Origin: Isoetes taiwanensis
Lineage: Eukaryota; Streptophyta; Lycopodiopsida; Isoetales; Isoetaceae
Reading direction: 5' to 3'
Assembly (NCBI GenBank): GCA_021234155.1
Contig: JAJEKV010000034.1
Location: 6,058,028-6,122,027, forward strand
DNA length: 64,000 nucleotides
The notes beneath the pieces are model-generated. The model saw only the letters and a list, made by a program, of their open reading frames with translations, searched no databases and was not told where the DNA came from. How positions within the stretch are numbered: position 1 is the first letter of the stretch; each line of letters begins with the position of its first letter. The position numbers and the translations under genes are program-made. Shown in pieces: positions 23,453-35,548 of this stretch.

Positions 23453-24099
23453 ATGCAAATGGTTTACTCCATAGAGCAGCAGAAGAGGCTGGCTAGCCTT
23501 GCCCCTTTTGTTCGAGCGGGAGCAGGTGAAGTCAATGCTATATCCAGGACTATGGTAGCTGACACCATGATCCAGCTTAAACAGGAAGTAGTTCATGCCA
23601 TGGCCTTACGAAGGATGTTGGATCGAAAGGAGGTCTGGTATTACAATGACCTAAGGCCATATTTTGAGAACTTATTCCATCAGTGGCAGCAGAAGCGTGA
23701 GGCCCATGTGCTGCTATTCCTGGATTTCTCTACATACACTATTAAGCAGCTAGATAAGATGCTGCTTATATTTGGAAACACTACTGTAGCAGATCTAACA
23801 ATACAGGATCTGATTGATGCAGCTGACTATGTTTGAAGCTCATGCTAGTGAAGTGGCAGACTATTAACACTAAGGTTTATAAGTGGTCCTATAACTTATG
23901 GTTTTGGTTAACCTTTGGTCTTACCATGCCAATGGTTAAGTTTAGGCTATTATTTTTCATCTTTTATATTTTGATATATCCTCCTTTCAGGAAGGATGAC
24001 ATGAAAGTGAGTTTTCTCACTCCTTTATCTTATGTAATTTTCTAAATGAAATATAAAAAACCAACCTTGCCCTAAAAAAAAAAAAAAAAAAAAAAAAAA
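23453..24099 (+). other. Unidentified ORF in a poly(A)-terminated retrosequence
   Basis: A 127-residue ORF (23453-23836) has a protein-like composition (LASLAPFVRAGAGEVNA, YYNDLRPYFENLFHQW, LIDAADYV). It is followed by about 240 bp of AT-rich sequence and a pure run of 26 A (24074-24099). Such a tail marks a retrotransposed transcript or a LINE-mobilised sequence. No family is recognised, no target-site duplication was found, and the 5' limit is unknown. The ORF start coordinate is nominal; the first ATG codons lie a few residues in. Confidence 0.4.
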
Positions 24100-24491
24100 G
24101 GGTGTGATACTTTAACTTCCCTTTCTATACATGTATGAAGTCCTCCATGCATGATCTGATTGCCTATTTTGATTACCAGATGATGGGTCGATGTTATCTT
24201 CAGGTGTAGAAATTCCAATATACAATGAGATATAAATTGAGAATGTATAAGGATCCACCAGTCATATTGCCAGAATTTGAATGAAAGAAAACTTGCTCAA
24301 CTAAATTGGAAAAACAAATGGCTCATCTGTATCCGTTAACACTATAATCTCCAGTCCACTTTTCTTTCAAGACAGTTACACAAAGTGTCTGATAGTTTAA
24401 CTTAATGGTGTCAGATATAGTTCCAACATAGCATATATTTACCATCAATAAGGTTACGATCCCTCCTATACTTGCTTGACTTTTTTGTTCA

Positions 24492-24676
24492 AACTGAACC
24501 AGAACAGAACACTCTGAACCATCAGGCAAAATAAGGGAGTTAATAGAGGCCATCATACGCCTTCTCTTAGCAGCCCGAAAAAAGAAGTGAGAGCATCTAT
24601 CACCAATTTAAACCATTCCAATCCATCCTTTATCCTGGCTTGATTCACATGAGCTGTCTCAATGGCTTTAATCTCA
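24492..24676. repeat. Duplicated linker segment of the LINE (left copy; right copy 26003-26182)
   Basis: About 185 bp here match 26003-26182 in the same orientation with roughly a dozen differences (both encode ETAHVNQARIK and LPDGSECSV). In the element order the left copy is out of place, lying after the RT domain. Confidence 0.85.
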
Positions 24677-26790
24677 TTCCCACCCCAAATAAAATTACAG
24701 ACAATGGTAACAATCACCTGAAATTTTGACTGAGAAGTCAGAAGGGCAGAGGCCATATAGATGTGGGAATTACTTAAAACATGCTTAGCAACTGTTATCC
24801 GTGCTGGCAGAGATAGCTTAGCACCAAAACAAATGCTTTCGCAGCCCTTCTATGATAATAACCCAAGCATCGGAAGTAGAAATATGAATGCCCACAGGAA
24901 TACCAAGAAGTTTAGTGGCCTTCCCATGAGGAAGCACCTTCCAAGGAAAATCAACAACACAAGGAGGCACAACATCATCAAGCGTCCATAATGCAGAACA
25001 CTTTGGCCAACCAACAAGAACTCCAGATGCTAAAGAGAAAGTATCAAGAAGAAGCTTTGCATTTTGAAGATTGTCCGCATCAACAACAAGAAAGAGAAAT
25101 GTGTCATCAGCATACTAATTACAGATTTCCTATGAACCATCCTCCATACTCAGACCCTGCACTATTCCATCCTGCACGGCCTTAGCAAATAGCTGTGGAG
25201 GATCTTATCTACTATTGTGAACAAAAGTGGAGCTAATGGGCATCCTTGGCGGACTCCCCGCCCAACCGAAAATACAGTGGAGGGTTCCCTAAAAAAGCAC
25301 AGTAGACCATGCAGAGATATGGAGCTTCATAACATCATTGGTGAACTGCTGACCAAAGCCCAATGTCAAGAGGCTTTTTTTCAAAAATTCCCAATCCACA
25401 CTATCATATGCCTTGGCAAAATCCAATTTAAGATAGACTATACGTTGACCTTTCAATCTGGCCCAATACATACCCTTATAAGCAGCAGCAACATTGTCTA
25501 AAATGCTCCTCCTTGGCAAGAATCCAGATTGAGTAGGAGAGATTGATATAGCCAAGACATCACGTACTTTGTCTGCAAGGGCCTTCGCAAATATTTTATA
25601 CACGGAGGACAATAATGTGATAAGGTGCCAGTCAGATATTGTTTTCTGCTCTTTACACTTGGGAATAAGAGAAATGTAGCCAGTATTGAGGATCTTATCC
25701 AAACTTCTAAACCTTCGAAACTCACGGAAAGCATTGTAAAGATCGTTACCCAACCAATCCCAATATTCTTGGAAAAATTCCACTGGGAGACCATCTAGGC
25801 TAGGGCACTTGTCTTTCTTTAAAAGAGAAGCCGCTGAATGTAAGTCATTGATGGTGTTATCCGATTCTAAGTGTGCACATTGCTCAGCTGACACTATGGG
25901 GTGGACCTTCGACAAGACTGCAGATTGCATATCCTCATGAAAGGGCAACTGATGACTGGAAAAAAATGAGGAAAAGTGGTCATGGAGATACTGCCTCAAT
26001 TGAACTGAAACAGAACACTCTGAACCATCAGGCAAAATAAGAAAATTAATAGAGGCCGTCATATGCCTTCTCTTAGCAGCCCGAAAAAAGAAGTGAGAGC
26101 ATCTATCACCAAATCTAAACCATTCCAGCCCAGCCTTTATCCTGGCTTGATTTACATGAGCTGTCTCAATGGCTTTAATCTCTCTCAAGATTGTTTTTTC
26201 TCTAATACCAGAAGAAGGGGCAAGAGCGTGACATCTCTGTAACTCCTGATACAACCCGGTTAATTGGCCTCTAGTTTGGACCACTTGTGCATGACCCCGC
26301 TACTTTGCAAAGGATTTAATAGCCCTGAGAGCAGCAACAACACCAGACATACCACCACTACGAGAGAATTCATGAGACCAAGCATTCCTACAACCTGTCG
26401 TAAACTCATTATCCTTCAAATGTTTAGTATTGAGCTTGAAGTAAGTTTTTGTAGCTTTTTGTCATAGAGGTTCTCCAGTAGAGAACCATTGTGGATTATG
26501 ATCTGACATTGCACTATCCAGCAAATTAGTTCTCTACAACCGAAGAAAATCAGCAGCTATTGCATTATAATAGCCACTATCATGTTGGACGTAAGCTCTA
26601 CCATTGCCTGTCCATCCATTGCACCATGTGAAGGTTTGATTACCCTCAATCTCCATAAGGCTAGAATCATGTAGCAGGCATTGCCATTGCTCCCGCTCAA
26701 ATCCCTGAACCATCTATGATCCCCTGCCACACCTGTCTATCTCAATTTCAACAATATTGAAATCTCGAATGAGCAACCATGCCACATTAT
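24492..26790 (-). mobile_element. 5'-truncated, rearranged LINE (endonuclease end plus reverse transcriptase)
   Basis: On the minus strand from 26790 the order is the endonuclease end (DFNIVEIEIDRCGRG, then MSDHNPQWFS), the linker (EIKAIETAHVNQARIK, LEWFRFGDRCSHFFFRAAK), and RT. RT motifs are CPSLDGLPVEFFQEYW, YISLIPKCKEQ, LPRRSILDN, YLKLDFAKAYDSVDWEF, VRQGCPLAPLLF and YADDTFLF (about 25110). The RT region then reaches the post-palm part and FIWGG (about 24690). There it joins a second copy of the linker (24492-24676). GDFN is mutated to RDFN. Stops are present. The ORF 25289-26284 is the longest intact piece. Confidence 0.88.
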
Positions 26791-26838
26791 TGCCTAGCCT
26801 GAGAACCTTGCTGTGAAGAGAAGCCCACAAAGCTCCCC

Positions 26839-27262
26839 TTGGAGATGCTACATCCCTTGTGTACAATTGTCCTCACGTGTGTACTATCTATAGAACCAGC
26901 GGGGCAACTTTTGTGCATACAGGTCACTTCATTTGAGGACATTGAAGTGAGCCTTGAAAGAGTTGTATGAATGATGCAAATTTCTAGTATAAAGCACAAG
27001 GTATCTTGAGCTTATTGACTTGGAGATGCTATATCCCTTATGTACAATTGTCCTCATGTGTGTAATTTCTATTTAGAGCAGAAGGTACCTTATGATTTGG
27101 AGATGTTATGTCATGTGTGTAATGTCTATAGAACCAGCGTGGCAGCTTTTGTGCATACAGGGCACTTCATTTGAGGGCATTGAAGTGAGCCTTGAAAGAG
27201 TTGTATAAATAATGCAAATTTCTAGTATAGAGCACAAGGTATCTTGAGCTTATTGATGTTTT
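26839..27262. repeat. Three tandem, partly deleted copies of an approximately 180-bp unit
   Basis: Units begin TTGGAGATG at 26839, 27020 and 27097. The first and third share CTATAGAACCAGCG, GCACTTCATTTGAGG or close variants, and AAGTGAGCCTTGAAAGAG; the middle copy lacks most of the unit. Noncoding. Confidence 0.8.
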
Positions 27263-30090
27263 TGTAGTCAAGGCTATTTATGCTTGGTAAAATTATCATG
27301 GCAATTAATACATGCAGGATTTAGCATTTGTTATTGATCTAAGCGCTTGAGATTGCTCTAAAGGATCACATAGTGGCTTTTGTCGAGTTGACAATACTAC
27401 CAAGTACGGTTAGTTGTTGTTGATGTCAAGGTTGCACCAAGAAATGGAGAGAAGGGGATGCACACCGATATTCGAGAGTGCAAGTTCCCAAAACAAAGGC
27501 AAAATGGAACTGTATTCAGTATTGCGTATCAATATTTGAAGTACAATATATAAACAAAACGATAGTATTGGCCATTCAACCACCACCCATAACAGTCGTT
27601 ACTTAGTTGGCTCGGTGCTCAGTCTGATAAGGTGCTTAGTCAGCGCCTATGTGCCGAGTGCTGTCAGTGCTGATACATCACGTCTAGTAGCAAGATGGTG
27701 ATCTCGATATCATATATCTCGATATCATATATCTCTATATCTCAATAGTTAAATCACACCATCTCAAAAGGCATAGGGATGAAAGCATGAAAGGGTGGCT
27801 AAAAAGCAGACCCATATTTTACATTTTTTTATATATAAATTGTAAATTACTAGTATGCTTATTACATGTCGATTATCAAAAAACACATGAACCACATTTG
27901 ATGTTATCGTCAAGCATTGGAAATGGTGCTTTCACAAAATGTAAATCACGTTTGCCAAGGAAAATATGAATAAATGTACATTAATTTACAAAAACCTAGT
28001 GCATTTTTTTTACATCATTATACAAAAAATATTGGACACCGTTTCATCCTTCTACCCACATGTATGAACTAAGACTGTTGTTCCATTTTTTGTTTCACTG
28101 CAATAGTGGAAGACCTCAATAATATTAATGGATGTGACCTCAGTAATATTAATAGATGTCTGGGAAGCTTCCTTTCTTTGTTCGTAAATTGCAGATGCAA
28201 AAACAATTCAAGTCTATCAAGTACTGTTATCCCTATCATATTTTCTAAATATTGTTTCTTTTGCAGTTTGTGGAATTTGTAAAGAGTTGGGATTATAGAA
28301 CTATTGCTATAATGGATGGGGAAAATGATATTAAGTCGCACATGTTGGAGTTGATATAAATGGGCAAGAAGGATTGGAAGCAGCTCATGCATCTAGCTTT
28401 GGAAGTGTATTCTTACGTCATTCATTATCTACATGCTTATTTGGTTGCAAATACTCATCTCTTAACGGTTGCTTTTGCTGGCCAAGTTACTTTATTCCTG
28501 TTTGATATTCCCATGAAGTATATATGGTCAATATACACTAAGAATATGGGGTTCAACCGTTTTTTCAATTTTTTTTATCCCATCTTTGCTTATTGGTAAA
28601 ATTGGGAATATTTGCATTAATCGTATGCCCGGGGGGTTCATCTCTATTATAGGTATATATGCCGTGTGCGTTCCTTAGGTTGCCAAAAAACCCATTGTAA
28701 ACGACAGTTCCATATGAAAAACCCTTTGTATACGACTACATTATTTGTAAAAGAACGCAGTCCATATCATATAATTACTTGCCCAAAACACTTTTACTTG
28801 ACAACCCCTTCCATACATATACGATATCTCTATTATTTTTATATACATACAAGTCTCTTGTTATTTAAGGTCTGTGCAAAATGAATTGTGTATTGTACGA
28901 ATAAATTTTTCTTAGACTTATTTTTGGTGGAATTGTTCAAGGTTCCAGATCCGGTTATGTTAGTTAGAATGAATATCTATGAATTGCCTTAATATCATGT
29001 AGGAGCAGTTCATAATTTAGAGATCTTGGGCACTCTATAAGAACTTTTCTTAGAGATGTTCTCATTTTGCCATGAAGATTTCTCTTTTCCGACTCGTTTA
29101 AATTTAGTGGACTGAGTTACTAAAGAGAAATAGTTTTGGGCCAAATATTTGACTTTGCATGTAATGGTAATGGATGGCTATGAATGTAAAGACGATGTCT
29201 ATAAGGAAGAGTAATTTGATATAATTATCTCGATACAAAAGGGTGAAAATGTTCAAATTACATATAGATTTCCATAAGATGTTATTTAATACATTATCTC
29301 ATGAGATGCCTGCAATTAGTACATTGGTAATAGAGGATATCTCACGTTCATTTCTACATGTTACACTTGAACTTTGAGAAGTAATTTCCAATTCTTGAAA
29401 TTGTATAATAGTTTGTGATGCTACGAAATAATATTCCAAAACTACACAAAGCTGACCCCTACAAACGTGCACATAGAAAAAACTAGGTGTAGTTAAGAAA
29501 CATGAAGATTTATATGTATGACTTATAGTAGACAGATTTTCAAAGACATTAAAACAATCCAGAAAGATTTGCCTTTGAAACATGTGAAAGGCACTTAGTT
29601 GAGTAGATAAAGCATTGAGTTCTGCTCGGGAATAAGATTTGGCTTGGTGAAGTATTACGGAGACTAGTCGAATACCCAATAAGATGTTTTATTACATCGT
29701 AGAGTTGGCTAATAAAATCTTTGCTACCTTCAACAAAGATCACAAGTACAGATTTTCCATGTAACAATGAGCCTTGTAATATCCTTTTGTTTCCTACTTT
29801 ACTATAAACTTAGGCTTTGCTAAATTTTGAATGCCTCATTAGGCATAATTGGATATTTTATTTATTCAACTATCATAGTGCACTAATTGCATATTTTATT
29901 TTTATACAACCATTAGTGTGTTTGTGTATTTTATATAGGATTATGTGTAGTGTAGATGTCAGCAACGTCATCATTAAATAAGAATCATATAGTCTAAGAA
30001 CCATATTTATTATATTATTTTTTATATTGAAGCAGTCAAATATCCTCCAGCAGAACGAGTTAATCTTGCATGGAGATGAACGGAGGTAGA
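27262..30090. other. Intergenic stretch without a recognised gene
   Basis: It contains a short 15-bp tandem repeat (ATCTCGATATCATAT, about 27702-27745). An isolated exon-like segment after TTTTGCAG lies at about 28265. A 126-codon minus ORF at 29299-29679 has no known similarity. Nothing else is supported. Confidence 0.35.
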
Positions 30091-30093
30091 CTG

Positions 30094-30961
30094 ATGGCGA
30101 CGGCAAGAAGTTTTCTAATACATGTCGATTATGGACATTTGCTTATAAGCCCATGCATTTTTTACTTATAGGTTGCTCTAGTAGATTTTTTTTATCTCTC
30201 TGCTATGTACTTCTCATTTTTCTTATTTGCAGGAGCTCCATCATGTTCCTTTGCGCCCAGATTGTTATGTCATAGTTGTAGGACCAAATGGGAAAGAACA
30301 TCAAGTTTTTGTGTCATCTGCGGGGCCAAAATTGTTTTTTGGCCAAGGATGGGAAGCTTTCTTGACTGATAATCTTTTCGTAGATGGTGATGTTATTTTC
30401 TGTGTGATATCGGAGGATAGCAACAGGGTATTTGCAAAGAAATGTGACGGCAGCAATCGGACCAAAGCCCTTGGAATTTGGCAAGTAGAGGATGAAAAAG
30501 CACGGCAGGAAGTTGTTAATGCTCGACAAAGACGTGTAGCAAAAGAACCAGAAGACTCTGTTAATGTATCAGATGATGAACCAGACATTAAGAAACCTTT
30601 TAAAGTTCCACTGCTCAAACGTATTTATTCATCAGGATTGGTGAGTAAAAATTTCCCCTTTGTTTAGTTTTCCTTCCGGAAATTCTTAGCTCTTTATTTT
30701 CTGTGTCAGAGATTGAAGGAGGAAGATCGTTGGCGAATGCCTCCAAGGGGTTCTGCAATCCTTGTTCATGGACCAGATGGTATTGACACTAATTTGAAAG
30801 CAAAAACCAGTCGATATTGTTTGAGTCATAATTGGGACCTGCTAGTCAGCCACTATTCTCTTAAAGTTGGTGATATATTGGAATTCCGAGTCGTAGGTGA
30901 GCTTGAATGGACAATGAACATTTATCGTGGTGGAGCACAACATGACCAGAAGAAGTTCTGA
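30094..30961 (+). pseudogene. Double-B3-domain protein, damaged first splice donor
   Basis: Exons 30094-30144 (MATARSFLIHVDYGHLL), 30233-30640 and 30710-30961 match, exon for exon, the intact paralogue at 51351-52246. The first B3 domain spans YVIVVGPNGKEHQVFV to LFFGQGWEAFLTDN and DGDVIFCVI. An acidic linker with SDDEPDIKKPFKVPLLK follows, then the second B3 domain (ILVHGPDGIDTNLKAK, YCLSHNWDLLV, LKVGDILEFRV). B3 domains bind DNA in plant transcription factors, so a nuclear role is inferred. Where the paralogue has the donor GTAAGA, this copy has ATAAGC, and reading on gives a TAG. The rest is open, so it could still be expressed from another first exon. The second intron is 69 nt, GT-AG. 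Confidence 0.72.
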
Positions 30962-32714
30962 ATATGTAGTTTTATGTAATAGATATTTTGTTGCCTCTGT
31001 GAGTTTTCCACTTATAACTATTAGCATGACTATATACTGACTGTTCATGCTTTGGAATGACAGGAAGTAATATAATTTATTACTTATCTTTTTGAAGAAG
31101 AGTCTAATTTTGTGTATACCTACGTAATTTTTGATGCAATTTATCTTCAAAAAGTAAAACTATTCAACTGTCGGTGGCCAAAATTTACAGTACATAAAAT
31201 ACCATAAGCAATCTAAGGTCGAATTTTACTACTGTGCAGGAAACAGAAAATAGTCTGTGGAGTTTGTCTTCTATGAACTTTGCATGGTGTGCTTCAACAG
31301 TCTTCCCAACTTGGTTTTTGCCAAAGTGCAGTTTATTATATAGGTATTCAAATATAGAAGAAGAAGAAAGGAAGATAATCTTCACAAGCATATTGTACAA
31401 ACTCTACAGGCATATTGTAGTTGCTTCGGTCATTTCTATCGTGAGTTCCTATCTCTGTTACATCATTATCAGAAACACTTTTACCCCATCACTTTTATTC
31501 TGTTTTCTTGTGAGAAGTGCCATCTGCAGATCCTTTTTCTTTTGTTTCAATGTGAGAAATCATATCACCCCATCCTTTGCCTTGTGATTCATTCTTAGGA
31601 ATGATGTGTTCCTGGATTTTAACATTGGGTTTTAGCAGCATGTGACTGGTAGGATGGCATCTATTTTTCAGATGCCATATGTATTGTATGTGACTTTCTT
31701 TGGTGCTGCAAGTTAGAACTAATATATTCGTTGTGATGCCTACAACCAGCGAATATTTGTTGCAATGATAAATTTCTTTTTTGCGTGCACTATGTTAATT
31801 ATCTATGTTCTCCTCCTTCACCTATTTGTTTCTAAGTAAATATTGCTTTTATTTTTATCAAGTAGTTAAGGAACAATTCATTGTTCATCTACCTTTGTGT
31901 AGTCCACAACTGCAATGGCATTGTTGTCGCTGACACTTGCATGCTGCTCGCCTCTGTATTTTTTGCTTTAAGGTTGTAGATGTTAAATTGTACAGCTGTA
32001 ATTTTGGAATACTCTTTTTTGTTGAAGGCAAGAATATGGCAGTATATAGTTCTTGATAAGACTCAAGCAGTGAATAATGCATCGGTGAAAGAAGGATGCC
32101 TATAATATTGTTGCAGGAGCGTTAAGAAATGGTTGCCTGTTGCTTTCTTCTATGCCTAAACAGTCATTGTTGACTGCAAAAAAGATCAATCTATTTATAA
32201 TATTTTTTCAAAATACAAAACTTGAACACTTCCCACAAAAGAGGAGCACATGTCTATTCTTAAGAAACTAGCTAGAGACCATCCTATATAACCTTTAAAT
32301 ACTATAACTTATCATAACCACACTTAGAATTCCCTGTGGTCTCATAACAGTAAGTTTTAGCTTTCGTTGACAGAACCATCATCTAAGATGATCCATTGGG
32401 TGCAGCTGCTACCTCAGATTCATTATTTCGTTGTGATACAAAATTTGATGTTGATGGTACAGCTGTTGCGTGTGCTGGCATCCTTCCTTGTGCTAGGTAC
32501 TGCATAATCATCCAATATCAGTTTACATACAATTTGTAGGCAGCATAATGAGATTCTGATGCTTACTTCAATTTGATTTCGTGGCTTGAACAATGAACAA
32601 TAGTACTTTGACTCTTCCATGTGTCCACCCTGCAATTGGGTTGAACAATGCAGCTGGGCCAAAGGATCCATAGGGAAGATATCGATGGAGCATTGAGTGA
32701 ATTGTACTCCCAGG
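30962..32714. other. 3' flank of the B3 gene and unassigned sequence
   Basis: AT-rich sequence follows the B3 stop codon with no clear ORF or repeat family. A minus ORF at 32423-32671 lies downstream of the exon at 32715 but resembles nothing known. Confidence 0.35.
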
Positions 32715-32960
32715 CTAGTCTGTGTGCATGTCTTCTAGCAAACTGAACATAAAATCTGGGAAATATCGTTCAATTCCTAGTGCACGGAAAATTACTCCTG
32801 TCTTTCCTTCAATCCATCCACATTTTATGTGTTTTACTTCTTCATTAGGACGATCTCGTACTGCAATGCATAAGAACTTGTTAGTATTAGTTGTTCTGGC
32901 TACTACATCAGCTGAGAGTGGAATGCCCATCCCTGATCCGACACTATTCAAAGTTATCTG
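32715..32960 (-). CDS. Unidentified, intact terminal exon (81 codons)
   Basis: On the minus strand a strong acceptor (TTTTTTGCAG) at 32961 precedes an open reading frame of 81 codons ending in TAG. It reads ITLNSVGSGMGIPLSADV, KFLCIAVRDRPNEEVKHI, GWIEGKTGVIFRALG, FPDFMFSLLEDMHTD. The composition is that of a folded protein. No upstream exon was located to the right, and I do not recognise the family. It may be the last exon of a gene or an orphaned fragment. Confidence 0.4.
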   Translation of the reverse strand, partial: QITLNSVGSGMGIPLSADVVARTTNTNKFLCIAVRDRPNEEVKHIKCGWIEGKTGVIFRALGIERYFPDFMFSLLEDMHTD

Positions 32961-33527
32961 CAAAAAAGCATGGATTAGCTTGCAGATGTTAAAAGTGCAT
33001 CTTTCCTAATTCTCTAATCCATAAACGAGTTCACTTTCTACTGTTTAATTTGAGAATTTTCTTTGCAAATAACCTTGGAGCAATTGAGCAAGAACAGTAG
33101 AGGAAAGGAAGAAGTCGAACACAGATCAGACGTGCATGCATGAAATCATGCATCCCATTGGTATTTATAGCATCAGGAAATTCTATAAGCTGTCTATCAT
33201 AAATGCGAAGAGCTACTTTAATTTGGAATTTAAGCGATGATTTGAAGCAGAATGGATACCGTAATTGTATCCGATCTTCCTTTTAATTTGAGCAGGCAAT
33301 TCTTAATTTCTGAATTTAATTGTATATGTCAGCATCTAAAGGCATATTCAGTTTTTATATTAGTCTCAAAATATTACTGGTGTACAATTTGTCAATGGTA
33401 ACAAAGTGTTTGAAGAAGCAAAATATTGCCATTATTGGTTGTAACATTAGAAGCTTAATGTTGCATGCATATGGACTCTATATGCCAAGGTGCAACATCA
33501 ATGATATTTTATTATGCTCATCTCATT

Positions 33528-33764
33528 CTTAGGATAGTTAGAATTATTGCCGCCGTTTACCGGGGCTTTTATTCAAAGCTTACACCTCTCCTTTTCACCA
33601 TCCTGCACTGGGCAGGTGTCAGACTCTATACATCGTGTTACCACTTAGCAAAGTCCTGTGTTTTTAATAAACAGTCGCTACCCCCTTGTAGGTGCCGCTC
33701 TCCCATCACACACGATAGGAGAGCAACCCCTTTCCAGAAGTTACGGGGCTATTTTGCCCTGCCC
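33528..33764 (-). pseudogene. Mitochondrial-type large-subunit (26S) rRNA fragment, nuclear insert
   Basis: The reverse complement contains conserved LSU rRNA landmarks in the right order: GGCAAAATAGCCCCGTAACT, GCGACTGTTTATTAAAAAC, ACAGGACTTTGCTAAGTGG, TGACACCTGCCCAGTGC, GCCCCGGTAAACGGCGGC and CTATCCTAAG. The form with AAGTGGTAACACGATG is, by recall, that of plant mitochondrial rather than plastid rRNA. About 235 bp of domain IV are present and it has diverged from a functional sequence, so it is a NUMT. The sequence from 33765 to 33893 may be further organellar DNA but is not assigned. Confidence 0.88.
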
Positions 33765-33905
33765 GATCATCCGATTCTTCGATTGATGGTCGACATCGGA
33801 TTTCAGTTCTCTAGTTCATTCCCTGTAATGTCTAGGATATCCTACTTAAGAATCCTGCTAGGGGGAACGATAATACTTCTTATGTCTAAATAGTGAACTT
33901 ATTTT

Positions 33906-34020
33906 AGAGACCTAACCATTGTTGTTTTGGAAACCTTATCTTAGAAGATTATCATCATAAACAGAGACCTAATCATGTTTGTCTTGAAAACCTTACCCTA
34001 GAAGATTATGACCATAAATG
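33906..34020. repeat. Imperfect tandem duplication, 57-bp unit
   Basis: Two head-to-tail copies begin AGAGACCTAA at 33906 and 33963 and share AACCTTA(T/C)C(T/C)TAGAAGATTAT. From here to about 35050 no gene is recognisable. Confidence 0.8.
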
Positions 34021-35189
34021 TGGGGAAGATCACGGGTTGAACGGGAAGGAACCAGGGGTAGTTGCACATGTATGATTGACTATTTCTACCTAATTCTGAT
34101 TGCCATACAAAGAAATGATAGCAAGATTGCTACTATGGGCATATCCTGCATTCACATATGCCTATGGGTCATTATTTAATTTACCACTACATTATTATGA
34201 TAGTTTCATAATTGAATCTGAACATATATCACTATTAGAAAGCATAAGAAACACATGAAATACTCGCAGGAACTTACGAGACAATGTTCTTCTACTATGG
34301 TTCCTCTCAAAATTTACCTTGTTTTAATAATTTGGCCTAGATATCTTCACTCTTTTTTTAAATTCCCAGAAATTTTCCTAGCGTCATAAAAGTATCCTTG
34401 CGATGTAATATAAATTCAACAATATTTGAAGTTAAGGATTCAAACGTTCTAATGTAAATTCCCTAATATTCCCTTACGATTCTGTCAACCTAGACGTGGA
34501 AAGTTCCTTAGAAGTTGTGTAAGGAATCTGATGAAACCTTTTCATAATTAGTTTTATTGCATCTTGGCTCTAAATGAAATATCCTCTGACCCTAATAACT
34601 AGGTTTGTTCTTAGGTCTCCGATGTGAAATGTAGGTTTAATAGATGAGAAATTGAAGCACATCTTAATTACATCCATTTGGGACATCTAAGAGGTAAAAC
34701 GGAGACATAAATCCGTCTATATAGTTCGTGCCCTCAAGAAATATTCTGCTTTTGCATTGTGGATAGACAATCTCAATCGTGTCTTCTAAATCTTTTAAAG
34801 CAATCCTAAGGCATTATGGAATGTGAAAATATACAACGCAAGATCTCGGGTTTTAATTCACCTTATACCATCTTAGCTCTTCAAATTCGTGCGTGATCTA
34901 TTATTTGAAAGGACGCTATTTAATAGGAAAAGAAAGTTGAACTCCAAATCAAGAACTAACTACAAAGAGGTCTTGAAGAATTTAACAATTCAGAAATTAA
35001 GATCTAAAGTTGTGGCTAGCTACAAAATGTAATAGTAGCAGCGAATTCCCATCCATTACTTCCATTTGATGTCGTCTCCCAACCATCATTGCCTGATGCC
35101 TTCTTATCTATGTCATTGTTGCTAGGTGCATTCTCCCAGTTTCCTCCCAATCTACACTCAGATGTTTCTTTGGGTTTGTGTTATTCGAA

Positions 35190-35529
35190 TTTTTTCTTCG
35201 TCATCCTGTCTCTCTTTCTCGTCCATGATCTTTGTCACCCAGTCGATGATCCTTTTGTCCATCATGACCTATTCCTGCACCACTTGGACATTCTCATGCA
35301 AAGTGTCTACTTTCTCGACATATAAAACAACCTGAAGCACTCGAGCCAGTCGAACTTCCACTAATTGCGTATTCCCGTGCAAATTGTCCACTTCCTCCAA
35401 ATTTGAACCATCCTGAATCACCTGATCATGTTCTAGATTTGCTTCCCCTTCCTTCAAATCCACAGTACCCGCTTCTAGAGCCCTCACTGTTTCCTTCACT
35501 ATATGTGGATACCTATTTAGCATTTGCAT
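35190..35529 (-). pseudogene. Glycine-rich CCHC zinc-knuckle gene relic
   Basis: One minus-strand frame reads GWFKFGGSGQFAREY, then GSSTGSSASGCFICRESRHF, a stop, then ECPSG. These are two zinc knuckles in a row: the first has lost its cysteines, and the second keeps C-x2-C-x4-H-x4-C with a stop before the last residues. The same family occurs at about 49250-49600 on the same strand. Plant RPA1 paralogues and other nucleic-acid-binding proteins carry such knuckles, and retroelement Gag is the other option. The 3' LINE begins right at its upstream edge, suggesting the LINE inserted into it. Confidence 0.55.
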
Positions 35530-35548
35530 TTGGTGTTATTTTCAAATC

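Noticed and set aside
24761-25501. + strand ORFs over the third LINE
   Set aside because: Antisense to the RT palm region read on the minus strand.
29299-29679. 126-codon minus ORF as a gene
   Set aside because: No start context, splice sites or family resemblance; AT-rich DNA of this length can be open by chance.
30145-30150. AT-AC (U12-type) intron at the first B3 donor
   Set aside because: ATAAGC does not match the U12 donor ATATCCTT, and the intron ends in a normal CAG; simple loss of the GT donor is the better explanation.
35089-35335. + strand ORFs of 69-78 codons with Leu/Ser/Phe-rich sequence
   Set aside because: Antisense of the zinc-knuckle relic, whose frame explains the conserved Cys/His spacing.
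35270-35529. Coiled-coil protein in the 86-codon minus ORF (VDNLHGNTQL, VEKVDTLHENV)
   Set aside because: Another frame of the same strand gives zinc knuckles shared with the second locus, so the heptad-like pattern is a frame artefact of the repeated coding units.
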